DNA from: an uncultured Actinomycetes bacterium
GTDB taxonomy: Bacteria > Actinomycetota > Acidimicrobiia > Acidimicrobiales > RAAP-2
DNA: 35,060 bases
NCBI GenBank assembly: GCA_903826715.1
Contig: CAIKFN010000125.1
Coordinates: forward strand, 1 to 35,060
Direction: 5' to 3'
Shown: piece after piece, positions 1-7,175 of the stretch
Position numbering within the stretch: position 1 is the stretch's first letter
How the letters are laid out: each line of letters opens with the position of its first letter
The notes under the pieces: model-generated
The model's input: the letters and a program-made list of their open reading frames with translations, nothing else
Database searches by the model: none
What the model was told of the DNA's origin: nothing
Translations under genes and position numbers: made by a program

Positions 1-107
1 AGCCGCTGTAACAACTCTTCTGGGAGCCGGACACTGATCAACTGACTTGCCGGTCTCCCACTGTTCCGGGAGCTTGCTTCGAAATACTTTGATGGTTTTG
101 TAGACAT
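1..107 (-). CDS. Ribbon-helix-helix DNA-binding protein (partial, N-terminal part only)
   Basis: The open frame starts at the ATG at 107-105 and runs off the left edge, so only about 35 residues are visible. After a basic, Ser-rich leader comes ISVRLPEELLQRL, which has the alternating pattern of the beta strand and first helix of the ribbon-helix-helix (CopG/Arc/MetJ) fold. Such proteins are often antitoxins or small autorepressors. There is no Shine-Dalgarno sequence. Instead a TACAAT box lies exactly 6 nt before the ATG, so the mRNA is probably leaderless. A perfect palindrome overlaps this promoter, which fits autorepression. Whether a toxin gene follows cannot be seen. The short frame and missing C-terminus limit certainty. 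Confidence 0.6.
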   Translation of the reverse strand, partial: MSTKPSKYFEASSRNSGRPASQLISVRLPEELLQR

Positions 108-142
108 GTAGACATTGTAATACGTTTGTATTACAATTGCAA
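108..142 (-). promoter_or_regulatory. Promoter with embedded operator palindrome for the ribbon-helix-helix gene
   Basis: On the minus strand TTGCAA (142-137), a 17-nt spacer and TACAAT (119-114) form a SigA-type promoter whose start would fall next to the ATG at 107. A perfect inverted repeat, ATTGTAATAC / GTATTACAAT with a 4-nt centre (114-137), covers the whole spacer and the -10 box. A dimer bound here would block RNA polymerase. Autoregulation is an inference from this layout and the protein family. Confidence 0.65.
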
Positions 143-164
143 CTACTCTCGAATTCTTCGGTTT

Positions 165-503
165 CTAATGATCACCGAGACGTGTTGTCGGGTCATAATC
201 AATCTCATCGAGAGCTACGTCACCATGAATCAACATGTGAGTTAGTGACGTCGTTGGGACCCACACCTCTTTTATCTCATCCCAAGTGTCTTCGAAGCCT
301 TCTCCGCTTCTATAGAAATCAAGTGGTGTCTCTTTGCCATCCAATGAAACCGTCTGGAAGTATCGAGGTCTCTGAATTTGATCATATATCCGGGTAGAGA
401 TTTCGTTGATTTGCTCTGGCGTCATGTTCTCTAAATCACTCGGTAGTTTTGCCATGTACAGTTTCTGCTCCTTTTCGGGTTCTAGAGACTCATTCTTCGT
501 CAT
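165..503 (-). CDS. Small hypothetical protein, paralogue of the gene at 2223
   Basis: A 112-residue acidic soluble protein of unknown function. No signal peptide or membrane segment is visible. Its core (RPRYFQTVSLDG, then a W/Y-rich stretch with EVWVPTTSL and ending in DEIDYDP) matches the 77-residue protein at 2223-2456 along its length (YYQVVSIDG, QTWLPSDSF, ERLDYNP), so the two are paralogues. Its ATG overlaps the stop of the upstream secreted-protein gene (TAATG, 1-nt overlap at 503), so it is the last gene of a translationally coupled three-gene operon starting at 1898. I do not recognise the family. Confidence 0.75.
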   Translation of the reverse strand: MTKNESLEPEKEQKLYMAKLPSDLENMTPEQINEISTRIYDQIQRPRYFQTVSLDGKETPLDFYRSGEGFEDTWDEIKEVWVPTTSLTHMLIHGDVALDEIDYDPTTRLGDH

Positions 504-1375
504 TACTGTGGCTCCGTCGATGCAGGCAGTACCTGAATAACTTGCGTAACTGGTGCTGCTCCGGGCTGACTGATCGTTACCGAACAGCTATTGCCTGTGA
601 AGGTAATAGCTGTGCCATCTGAACTACATGATCCAGACGCGGTGACCGTGATTGGGCCTGCTTCAGGTGTTCCTGCCGCGAATGTTGGGGTGTAGATAGA
701 GTTCCCAGAATTATCAACAACAACATTTGAAGCGCTTGGCACTGCTGTGAACGAAAGGGTGTTTGGCGCATAAACAACAGATGTAGGCATGCTGTAATCA
801 GTTGTTGCTGTAGGCAGCTGACAGCTCTGACCCAAATCAGGAATATGGCCGAGAACGCTGCACCAGATGATTCCATTATCGGCATAGTCAGATCCGTTAG
901 GAGTAGCAGGAGTCACTGGTGGCGTAGCAACAGGTGCTGGAGTCGACTGAGGTGCAGGCGCGCTCACAACCGGAGGGCTCACCACGGGTGCTGGAGTAGT
1001 TACCACTGGCACTGGAGTTTCAGATACTGACGCCACTGGAGCAGTCTGTGTCACCGGTGCTGCTGATGTTGGAATAGCGACAGCACTGGCTGCAGCCGGA
1101 GAGCTCTCTACCGTCGGTTCAGTAACTGGAGGCGCAGTTTGAACAATTGGTGTTGCAGTAACAATTGGTGCTGGATGGTTCATCCCAACATTCGTTAGGT
1201 AAAACTCAGCAAGTGTTGCGGACATCGTTACTGGTACGTATGTATTTAGTGAATGTGCAACAACAGTTTTGAGCGGTGTTGCCTTATGAATACCTGATCC
1301 TGCATACGCTGGAGATCCTAGAAATAGCAGGGCCAACGAGAGGCCAGTAATAAATACGCTTTTCTTGCTATTCAT
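503..1375 (-). CDS. Secreted protein with Pro/Ala/Val-rich linker and Cys-containing Ig-like C-terminal domain
   Basis: A 290-residue exported protein. A signal peptide is clear: KK at 4-5, a hydrophobic core to about residue 22 and a likely cut after AYA. A globular stretch (about 30-70) is followed by a long low-complexity linker of Pro, Ala, Val, Thr and Ser (about 70-160) typical of wall-spanning or extended regions. The C-terminal part has two Cys pairs; ITVTASGSC...GNSCSVTISQPG resembles the strands of bacterial Ig-like surface modules. No sortase motif or C-terminal membrane anchor is seen. The start overlaps the stop of the upstream TY-Chap-like gene by 8 nt, so the two are co-translated. 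Function unknown; a surface or adhesion role is only an inference. Confidence 0.8.
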   Translation of the reverse strand: MNSKKSVFITGLSLALLFLGSPAYAGSGIHKATPLKTVVAHSLNTYVPVTMSATLAEFYLTNVGMNHPAPIVTATPIVQTAPPVTEPTVESSPAAASAVAIPTSAAPVTQTAPVASVSETPVPVVTTPAPVVSPPVVSAPAPQSTPAPVATPPVTPATPNGSDYADNGIIWCSVLGHIPDLGQSCQLPTATTDYSMPTSVVYAPNTLSFTAVPSASNVVVDNSGNSIYTPTFAAGTPEAGPITVTASGSCSSDGTAITFTGNSCSVTISQPGAAPVTQVIQVLPASTEPQ

Positions 1376-1898
1376 TAGTTAATCCTTCCTCATCATTAAT
1401 CGGAATTGAATCACTTTCTTCAATGTACACCCGTGTTTCAGCTCTGTACTGATCTCTACAGGTGTTCTCTGGAATGTTCATCTCCCACGTCTGAATCACT
1501 ACTGGATTAGATGGAGCCTCACCAAGAACATCTGTTATGACCTGCTTCATCATTTTGATGAGCTCGATGAGTTCTGCAACATTTGCTGCCTCAAAGGTCC
1601 AGTTCGGGTTCAAGTACTCAACTGGTTCGCTAAAGCCCAGCTGCAGCAGTTGCTCTTCTGCAACAGGGCTCAGCGCTACTGAGTCTCCAATGTTGAGGTT
1701 AGAGATAACTTCTCCAATTACGTGGCCATTTGAATCAGACCAGAACTGAACGTACCGGTGATCTTCAAATTCAGCAAGAGCAATGTGATTCTTGCCAGTC
1801 GTGGCCAACGCTCCAAGCAGCTCTGGCATGTTGGTCAAGAATGACTGGACCGTTGACGTAACTCCATTTTTGTAACCTGAAAGTTCAATATTTCCCAT
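1368..1898 (-). CDS. TY-Chap/YbjN-like putative peptide-binding chaperone
   Basis: A 176-residue cytoplasmic protein. The pattern HRYVQFWSD, then GEVISN, SPVAEEQLLQLGFSEP, NPNW and a closing helix before DVLGE follows what I recall of actinobacterial TY-Chap (T3SS-chaperone/YbjN-like) domains, where a YVQF strand and an 'L-x-x-LG-x-x-x-P' turn recur. Such domains are thought to bind peptides and often lie in conflict-type loci with ATPases. It is the first gene of the operon 1898-165. A TACGGT box lies exactly 6 nt before the ATG with no Shine-Dalgarno, so translation is probably leaderless. The promoter carries the shared TGTCACA element. The gene call is firm; the family is moderately sure. 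Confidence 0.7.
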   Translation of the reverse strand: MGNIELSGYKNGVTSTVQSFLTNMPELLGALATTGKNHIALAEFEDHRYVQFWSDSNGHVIGEVISNLNIGDSVALSPVAEEQLLQLGFSEPVEYLNPNWTFEAANVAELIELIKMMKQVITDVLGEAPSNPVVIQTWEMNIPENTCRDQYRAETRVYIEESDSIPINDEEGLTNE

Positions 1899-1904
1899 AC
1901 AACA

Positions 1905-1926
1905 ACCGTACAGATGGGGTGTGACA
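1905..1926 (-). promoter_or_regulatory. TGTCACA-type promoter of the operon starting at 1898
   Basis: Minus strand TGTCACACCCC (1926-1916), 5 nt, then the -10-like TACGGT (1910-1905), 6 nt before the ATG. This is one of four sites in the window with the same element and spacing; the others end at 2194, 7073 and 7197. Confidence 0.55.
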
Positions 1927-1987
1927 TTACATTTAGTACTTGTTAGCCATTACTCTTGGATTTACGTGCAACTCAGAATGGAGTCAC

Positions 1988-2146
1988 ATGAACGTACCGT
2001 GCATTCCTCAACAAACTCCCTGTGGGTGTGGGACGCCAAGATTCCAAGATCAGACTTGCCCATTCTGCAACACTCAAAATCTTGTTTGCTGGGCGGCAAT
2101 GGTGTACCAGTGTTCAAGGTGTGGAGCTCCGAACTCAACTTCATAG
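1988..2146 (+). CDS. Small zinc-ribbon protein
   Basis: A 52-residue protein with three cysteine clusters, CGCG, CPFC and CSRCGAP, which can make one or two zinc ribbons. I chose the ATG at 1988 because GGAG (1980-1983) sits 4 nt upstream; the in-frame ATG at 1940 would add 16 residues without a ribosome site. Transcribed away from the operon that starts at 1898. Function unknown; proteins of this kind bind nucleic acid or protein partners. Confidence 0.7.
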   Translation: MNVPCIPQQTPCGCGTPRFQDQTCPFCNTQNLVCWAAMVYQCSRCGAPNSTS

Positions 2147-2172
2147 TTTTTGCATTAGCAAGTTTGACTATA

Positions 2173-2194
2173 TGTCACACTCCCCCGTCATACT
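2173..2194 (+). promoter_or_regulatory. TGTCACA-type promoter of the gene at 2223
   Basis: TGTCACACTCC (2173-2183), 5 nt, then CATACT (2189-2194) at the -10 position. A start near 2201 would leave a short leader containing the AAAGGA ribosome site. Same geometry as the sites at 1905, 7073 and 7176. Confidence 0.5.
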
Positions 2195-2222
2195 TATGTT
2201 GTCTAAGAAAGGACTTCATAGG

Positions 2223-2456
2223 ATGAGGGACGAAAAACCAAACTACGTTTATTACCAAGTTGTTTCTATTGACGGAACACCAAGAGCATATTTTCGAACA
2301 ATTGATGGATACAAAAAACCTGAGTATTGGGACTACACTCATCAAACCTGGCTCCCAAGTGACTCGTTTATTTCATATCATGCCAAGGGAGACCCATTCC
2401 TTGAAAGGCTTGACTACAACCCAAAGGATAAATCCTCGGACAATTCTGAAGGCTAA
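2223..2456 (+). CDS. Small hypothetical protein, paralogue of the gene at 165-503
   Basis: A 77-residue soluble protein. I placed the start at 2223 because AAAGGA lies about 10 nt upstream, and because similarity to the 112-residue protein at 165-503 begins just after it. The frame is open back to 2022, but that part overlaps the zinc-ribbon gene in another frame and has no ribosome site. Shared features are YYQVVSIDG, an aromatic stretch, QTWLPSDSF and a closing LDYNP. Function unknown. Its promoter carries the shared TGTCACA element, as does that of the operon holding its paralogue. Confidence 0.7.
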   Translation: MRDEKPNYVYYQVVSIDGTPRAYFRTIDGYKKPEYWDYTHQTWLPSDSFISYHAKGDPFLERLDYNPKDKSSDNSEG

Positions 2457-2500
2457 TCGGTGTTTTGCTCCTCAGATTCCTCACCAGTATTTTTAAGAAT

Positions 2501-2935
2501 TTAAGAAGTGCTTTCAGAATCACTGGCGGGTGGAGTGCCCGGAAGATTTGATGCGATTGTTCCATCACACCAATGAAGCTCTTCGACAACTTGGTATCGA
2601 TTTGGCTTATCATGGTGATGAGTTCCAGCTGAATCTATAGTGCAATCTCGCCAAGACCAGAAAATATGATGATCGCCGTCGTAACAACAAGTCGAGCACC
2701 AAGGCATCTTGTTGGGAGCCAAACGTTGTTGACCACATTGATCGACCAAAGTGCACCAGTCTTCACCACTAAATCGTCTTGAGTGATCATTTGGGAGTGC
2801 AAAATCATGTGGGTTGCCAACTTCCTGTGCGGCCATTTCGATTTTTGCATTCGTGAGAAAGTCTTCTCCCTCACGGCCAAGCATCGCCTGCACGAGATTA
2901 TCGTGAAAACACTTTTGATCTAAACACCTTGCCAT
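2501..2935 (-). CDS. Cys/His/Trp-rich hypothetical protein
   Basis: A 144-residue soluble protein without signal peptide. It has many possible metal ligands: C4/C9, WC...DQCG in the middle, then PWCSTCC, DGDHH and a late WC. This suggests a small metal-binding fold, but I do not recognise the family. The start is supported by AGAGGA a few nt before the ATG at 2935. It stands alone between the gene at 2223 (convergent) and an AT-rich spacer of about 130 nt (2936-3066) in which I see no gene. Confidence 0.65.
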   Translation of the reverse strand: MARCLDQKCFHDNLVQAMLGREGEDFLTNAKIEMAAQEVGNPHDFALPNDHSRRFSGEDWCTLVDQCGQQRLAPNKMPWCSTCCYDGDHHIFWSWRDCTIDSAGTHHHDKPNRYQVVEELHWCDGTIASNLPGTPPASDSESTS

Positions 2936-3066
2936 ATGTTTCCTCTCACTTTTGCTTAAATAAAATCAATTGAGTTAAATGAAATTTATTATTTCTAAAA
3001 CTAAAACTGAGTAATTAAATCGGAAGTAAAATTATCATCATAAATCATTACTGAAAAATAGCCAAT

Positions 3067-3918
3067 TTAGCAAGGGCTCCATCGGGCGTTTGGAACCCAG
3101 CCAAATAAGACGACTTCGGTGTCTTCTGGAGTTTCACCGAGATCTGCTGCCCACGAGTACATAGCGTAGAGATAGCGACCATATTCAGTGGCATTTTCCG
3201 TTCCACCCTTTATTAGAACGCCAAGATTTGCCGCAAGCCATTTTGAAACAATGCTGTCAAAAACCAATGCACGGTGCCTATTTGGAACATCCGAGAAAAA
3301 GAACAAGTCTTTGGTCGAAAAAGCAGATCCCAATCCATCAAGCCTCAGCCTTGAATGTCGAGGAGCAAATTCCTTAAAGGCGGGAATGATTCCTTGACTT
3401 CGAAGCAATTGAGCGGCGAGTTGTAATGAGATGGGCGCGTTCATGGTCAACAGGTGATTATTGGTTCGAAATGGCCCAAAGCCAGCCTTTCCGAATCCCC
3501 ACATCATTGAAATGAGATGGGCGTCAAATGCATTATTTGGTGAAAGGTGCGCAAGACTGCCCAGGCTTGTTGCATGGTCACGATCGATCATCGTCCAGGA
3601 ACGACCATTGGAACAGCGTATTACAGGGCACCCAGCCAAGAGTGCTGGAACAGTTGGAAACGTCGGGCTCCATAAATTGATGTCGACTGGGCTTGCAAAC
3701 TGAGGAGGACGACCCTGAGCGACCCAGGATGCATGCTGGACAGCTAATTGTCTTGGTACAAACTGAGAGAATGCTGTTGTAAAATTTAACTGGCATTTAT
3801 GGCAAACATGCATTGCATTTCCAGCTGCGGTCATTGCCTTATGAGCGCTACACAATGACTTTGCACAAAAAGAACATTCACTGATCTTGATACCTGAACA
3901 GTTGGTTTCATCACACAT
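3067..3918 (-). CDS. OGG-fold DNA glycosylase-like protein with N-terminal zinc finger
   Basis: A 283-residue protein. The first 45 residues hold a Cys/His cluster (C2, C7, C15-x-x-C18, C23, H26, C39-x-x-C42) that looks like a cross-brace zinc finger. From about residue 130 it follows the actinobacterial '8-oxoguanine DNA glycosylase OGG-fold' pattern as I remember it: MMWGFGKAGFGPFRT, then LDGLGSAFSTKDLFFF, ALVFDSIVSKWL, and YLYAMYSWAADLG near the end. In helix-hairpin-helix glycosylases the catalytic pair is a Lys and an Asp; K203 and D221 are candidates. It could act in base-excision repair or in a defence role. Last gene of the operon 5727-3067, 12 nt after the DUF1963 gene; AGGAGGA precedes the ATG. 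Zinc-finger fusion to this fold is noteworthy. Confidence 0.72.
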   Translation of the reverse strand: MCDETNCSGIKISECSFCAKSLCSAHKAMTAAGNAMHVCHKCQLNFTTAFSQFVPRQLAVQHASWVAQGRPPQFASPVDINLWSPTFPTVPALLAGCPVIRCSNGRSWTMIDRDHATSLGSLAHLSPNNAFDAHLISMMWGFGKAGFGPFRTNNHLLTMNAPISLQLAAQLLRSQGIIPAFKEFAPRHSRLRLDGLGSAFSTKDLFFFSDVPNRHRALVFDSIVSKWLAANLGVLIKGGTENATEYGRYLYAMYSWAADLGETPEDTEVVLFGWVPNARWSPC

Positions 3919-3930
3919 TATAAAATCCTC

Positions 3931-4824
3931 CTAACTGCATTGCAGTACAACCCAAACACGTCTGAAATCTTTTTTAGCAAAATCAAGACGGTGAATTATG
4001 AAATAAATCTTCCCGCAGTCTCCCCACATCATTTCTTCTGTTCCACCTCTGTAGTCTGAACCAAACTGAGCCAGAAGTACCCAGTCTTTCGGATCACTGC
4101 GTACGTCACTTGATATGTTATCTAAGTTTTCTGGCTCTGCGGACCGAGCAGCATCAATTTCCTTCAGAGTTGCTCTGTAGCCCTCACTCAAGGGATCTCT
4201 CGACTGGATTCTGTCTGCAAATCCAAACAACCAGTGATCACTTCTTATATGGCTACTCCAACCATAAGAATATTCATAGCCTGTATCGTCATCAACATCA
4301 AAGGAATCCCAGTCAACGTCAGAATACGTTGGCAGCATCAGTTCGGGGATAAATGAAACCTTTTTTTCTTTTGTAATTATCTTGTAACTATCCCAAACAT
4401 CTTTGATGTATTTCTTGATTACTTTGGCCTTCGGCGGGATAAGTGAATTATCTTCAACAAAAATAACTTGAGCTGCTCCTGCATTCGTTTTGCTGAATCC
4501 CCACGATTGTTTGCTGTCGTAAAAGAAGAACAAAACTCCTTTTGACGGAAGACCAAGCTCCTTTGCATTTGGAATTTCACTTAAATCCATTTGTGCAATG
4601 AATGCCATCGGTTCACCCTGATAAATAGGCCACTCTATGTCGCTAGGCAGATTCGGGAATCCACCAATCTTGCTAATAACTTCAGCAGATTTAGCTTTTG
4701 TCGCGCTTACCATTTGAATAGACCACTTTGCATTATCGAGGATTTCGTCGACGAATACTTTGTCTAGACCGCCCCATTGAAAATTATTCTTCAATGCCTT
4801 TTTCGCTTTGGTTGTATTTAGCAT
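3931..4824 (-). CDS. DUF1963 (YwqG-like) protein
   Basis: A 297-residue soluble protein. The family signature is clear: SKIGGFPNLPSDIEWP near residues 50-65, then FIAQMDLSEIP, LPSKGVLFFFYD, and near the end DWVLLAQFGSD with MMWGDCGKIYF. Proteins of this family (YwqG in Bacillus) have no firmly established function; they are common in polymorphic-toxin and stress loci. The start has GAGGTC about 6 nt upstream. Third gene of the operon, 34 nt after the 133-residue gene and 12 nt before the OGG-like gene. Confidence 0.88.
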   Translation of the reverse strand: MLNTTKAKKALKNNFQWGGLDKVFVDEILDNAKWSIQMVSATKAKSAEVISKIGGFPNLPSDIEWPIYQGEPMAFIAQMDLSEIPNAKELGLPSKGVLFFFYDSKQSWGFSKTNAGAAQVIFVEDNSLIPPKAKVIKKYIKDVWDSYKIITKEKKVSFIPELMLPTYSDVDWDSFDVDDDTGYEYSYGWSSHIRSDHWLFGFADRIQSRDPLSEGYRATLKEIDAARSAEPENLDNISSDVRSDPKDWVLLAQFGSDYRGGTEEMMWGDCGKIYFIIHRLDFAKKDFRRVWVVLQCS

Positions 4825-4858
4825 GCGTCAGACCTCGAATATTTCAGAAATTCACTCA

Positions 4859-5260
4859 TTAGCAATCAACCTCTTCTCTTGGAAAAAATTCATCTCCGGA
4901 TTCAGGAAGCATGTGTCCATAAACTCGACCTGGAACTGTCCCCCTGTACCAAACAACTCTCCCCTGGCCTTCAAGCCAGTCAACCTTCTCGTTCGAACCA
5001 ATCATTCCATCGATAGCGCGATCGCCTGCGAAATGTTCACCATTCTTGGTAATCGAGGTCTGTAGTCCAAGGCGACTCAGTCTTTCGTCCCAATGATCCC
5101 ATCCTTCAGACATTGAACACCACATCATTAGGTTGTCGTCCTCCCAGAATGATGGATTCTCAAGTTTTAGGTTTTCTAGCTCTTCCAGAAGTACAGGACT
5201 TTTTCTCCTAAGTGCAGGTTTCGCAATTATGTAACTCGTGAATGATGTTAAGAGGGCCAT
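4859..5260 (-). CDS. Hypothetical protein, 133 residues
   Basis: A soluble protein rich in Trp, Glu and Asp; no signal peptide or metal cluster. Its ATG overlaps the stop of the preceding gene (TAATG, 1 nt at 5260), so translation is coupled to the zinc-ribbon protein upstream. I do not recognise the family. Position in the operon with DUF1963 and OGG-fold proteins is the only hint to function. Confidence 0.75.
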   Translation of the reverse strand: MALLTSFTSYIIAKPALRRKSPVLLEELENLKLENPSFWEDDNLMMWCSMSEGWDHWDERLSRLGLQTSITKNGEHFAGDRAIDGMIGSNEKVDWLEGQGRVVWYRGTVPGRVYGHMLPESGDEFFPREEVDC

Positions 5261-5727
5261 TAGAACTCACCTTCTTCGTTGGGTCCAGCATCAAAATCAG
5301 GGTCAATTGTTGTGCCACAGTTTCCACAGAACTTCTGCGCCATTGCAATTTCACCACAGACATTGCACATTGGAGAGATGACTCCCATCGCGACTACAAA
5401 TTTCGCAAGCTGCTTCATCTTCTTTGCGCGAACGTAAACCTTGATTGTCTCGTTAATCCTTGAATCGTCAAACACAGCAATAAGGCCCTTCTCGGGCCAA
5501 GTGAAACATACCGTTGTTTGGCGAAACTGGTCAACATGAGACGCAACCAACTTTCTATCCGGATTAAACAATTCAGCTTTCGCAAGTGCAGCTGAAGCAG
5601 ATGGCATAAACATCACCATGCTGTGCTTGCCGGCAGATGAATTTTTAACTAATTTCATTATCTGCTTGCGACGTTTCTTATCCAGCGCACTGAGCGCTGG
5701 GAACCTGTAGTTGTTTTCATAACTCAT
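5260..5727 (-). CDS. Zinc-ribbon-tailed hypothetical protein
   Basis: A 155-residue protein. The N-terminal two thirds (basic start KKRRKQIMKLVKN, then alternating strand-helix segments) may form a PH-like or similar small domain that I cannot name. The C-terminus has a classic zinc ribbon, CNVCG-x8-CGNCG, followed by an acidic tail. First gene of the four-gene operon 5727-3067, with AGAAGAAAG upstream of the ATG. The operon is preceded by about 150 nt without genes (5728-5881). Confidence 0.75.
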   Translation of the reverse strand: MSYENNYRFPALSALDKKRRKQIMKLVKNSSAGKHSMVMFMPSASAALAKAELFNPDRKLVASHVDQFRQTTVCFTWPEKGLIAVFDDSRINETIKVYVRAKKMKQLAKFVVAMGVISPMCNVCGEIAMAQKFCGNCGTTIDPDFDAGPNEEGEF

Positions 5728-5881
5728 TGTTGAATCTTTCTTCTAAAAACTAAAAGCCACTTTGACTAGTTGACTGACCTCATTTTGATAGTACGTGGCC
5801 TAAATGATCCTTGCCCTAAAGCGTGTGATGAATAAATGATATTTGTGCAAAAAGCCTGGAATTAAGGGGAAATCTTCTTTC

Positions 5882-7015
5882 TTAGAGGTAGGTTCCAATT
5901 GTTTCAACCTTCTCAGTGGTCATTGACTTTGTTTCGCCGAGCTGAACAAAGATTTCAGCGAGGCTCATCTCACTCTTAGCCGGCCCAAATTCACCCAAGC
6001 GCTCTGAGGCTTCGCTCACAGTGAACTTTCCAAATTCCACCTTCTGCAGTGTGCGACCGGGACGAAGTAGTGCTGGGTCCAGCGTTGACATCTGGCTGTT
6101 GGTTGAAATAAGAACCATAATTGACTTCGAGCTAGCAAGAAGTCCGTCTCCCATAGAAAGAAGACGACCAAGTCCTCCAGAGCGTGTACCAGAGACCACA
6201 TCGTCCGGCACATCTTCGAGCACCAGAACAAGAGTCTTATCACGAGGAGCAGAATCGATCAATCGAACTAAGTAACTAGTCCTCCCATCGCCGAAGAGCA
6301 TTTCTGGGTCTGCAATAACTGCAAACTTGGCCCATGGCTCCCACTCAGTGATCAAGGCTTGTGTAAAACGAGTCTTTCCAGTTCCTGGAGTTCCTTGAAA
6401 AATGACAAGGCGTGGATCACTGGACTCAACATCACGCTTGTATGTTGCCAACTTCTCCAGTTGAGCACGAGTCGCTTCAGGATAGTTCTTGGAAATGCCC
6501 CTCCAAGGAAGTGCTTTGGCTTTGGCATACGAAGGGTATTCCTGGTCGCTAAAGATCTTGTAGTTAATTTCCTTTTCCAAGTTTGGCTTGACCTGTAGTC
6601 CAATCGTGAGGCGCTCTACCATGTCTGTGCTGCGCTCCATAGAGGTTGAGCCAATGAAAACCTGAAGGGACGATGTGCCAATAACAATGTGCGCGTACCA
6701 CTCATCGAGCTTGCCTTGGATAAGCAAGAAGCGAACGCTTTCAGTTTTTAGTTCACGAATAATTTCTGAGTTAGGAAGAACAAAAGAAAGAGACTGATCT
6801 GTTACAGGCTTATTCACATCAAGATCAATGTTCGCAAACGCAAGGTGCTTAATAGTGCCTTCAGCGAATAGTTGAATAAACCCACCTTTAATAACATCAT
6901 CGGGATCGGTCTTGCGCTCAATTGCGTCAAGACTTACGCGAAACTTCGTGTCTATTTCAGTGCTGTTAGTAAACAACTTCATGAAACTCTGATCTACATC
7001 CTTAACTGCTTCCAT
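5882..7015 (-). CDS. AAA+ ATPase with unusual Walker B (E-D order)
   Basis: A 377-residue protein with an N-terminal beta-rich domain (about 1-150) and a classical AAA module. Walker A is GTPGTGKT (208-215). Walker B is LVLVLEDVPDD, with E267-D268 in the place where most AAA proteins have D-E. Sensor 1 is in VLISTNS (N306), and LDPALLRPGR gives arginine-finger candidates R318 and R321. The order resembles an actinobacterial group of AAA proteins carrying a DUF5925-type N-terminal region, but I am not sure of that assignment. The enzyme should be an ATP-driven remodeler of a protein partner. It is divergent from the operon at 7239 and both have a TGTCACA promoter, so they may form one system. 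GAGGAG precedes the start. Confidence 0.85.
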   Translation of the reverse strand: MEAVKDVDQSFMKLFTNSTEIDTKFRVSLDAIERKTDPDDVIKGGFIQLFAEGTIKHLAFANIDLDVNKPVTDQSLSFVLPNSEIIRELKTESVRFLLIQGKLDEWYAHIVIGTSSLQVFIGSTSMERSTDMVERLTIGLQVKPNLEKEINYKIFSDQEYPSYAKAKALPWRGISKNYPEATRAQLEKLATYKRDVESSDPRLVIFQGTPGTGKTRFTQALITEWEPWAKFAVIADPEMLFGDGRTSYLVRLIDSAPRDKTLVLVLEDVPDDVVSGTRSGGLGRLLSMGDGLLASSKSIMVLISTNSQMSTLDPALLRPGRTLQKVEFGKFTVSEASERLGEFGPAKSEMSLAEIFVQLGETKSMTTEKVETIGTYL

Positions 7016-7038
7016 ACCTGCCCGCTCCTCTTCTTCTT

Positions 7039-7056
7039 GCTAGGCGACGACCTAGC
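7039..7056. promoter_or_regulatory. Inverted repeat in the AAA ATPase 5' leader
   Basis: GCTAGG and CCTAGC form perfect 6-bp arms around a 6-nt centre, between the ATPase start codon and its -10 box. It would lie in the untranslated leader of the ATPase mRNA, so it may be a protein-binding site or a small hairpin. No homologous copy is seen elsewhere in the window. Confidence 0.3.
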
Positions 7057-7072
7057 GACATGTGGGAGTTTT

Positions 7073-7094
7073 AAATTACGACCGGGGTGTGACA
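7073..7094 (-). promoter_or_regulatory. TGTCACA-type promoter of the AAA ATPase gene
   Basis: Minus strand TGTCACACCCC (7094-7084), 5 nt, then TAATTT (7078-7073). The 12-nt core ATGTCACACCCC is identical to that before the operon at 1898, and the distance to the -10 box is the same. Confidence 0.55.
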
Positions 7095-7175
7095 TGAAAG
7101 TGGATGCTCACCAACTACCGCATATGTAGGGCTTTTGGTGAATTACGACTTAAAAGTCATGTTTCCAGGGGGCGG

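Noticed and set aside
21..60. Inverted repeat TGGGAG-CCGG ... CCGG-T-CTCCCA, possible terminator
   Set aside because: It has a 19-nt loop, unmatched bases, no T-tract, and lies inside the ribbon-helix-helix reading frame.
2022..2222. N-terminal extension of the small protein at 2223
   Set aside because: The added part overlaps the zinc-ribbon gene in another frame, lacks a ribosome site and has no match in the paralogue at 165-503.
2936..3066. AT-rich gap as an origin or attachment site
   Set aside because: No repeated boxes, no integrase and no tRNA edge; it looks like an ordinary AT-rich spacer with promoter-like runs.
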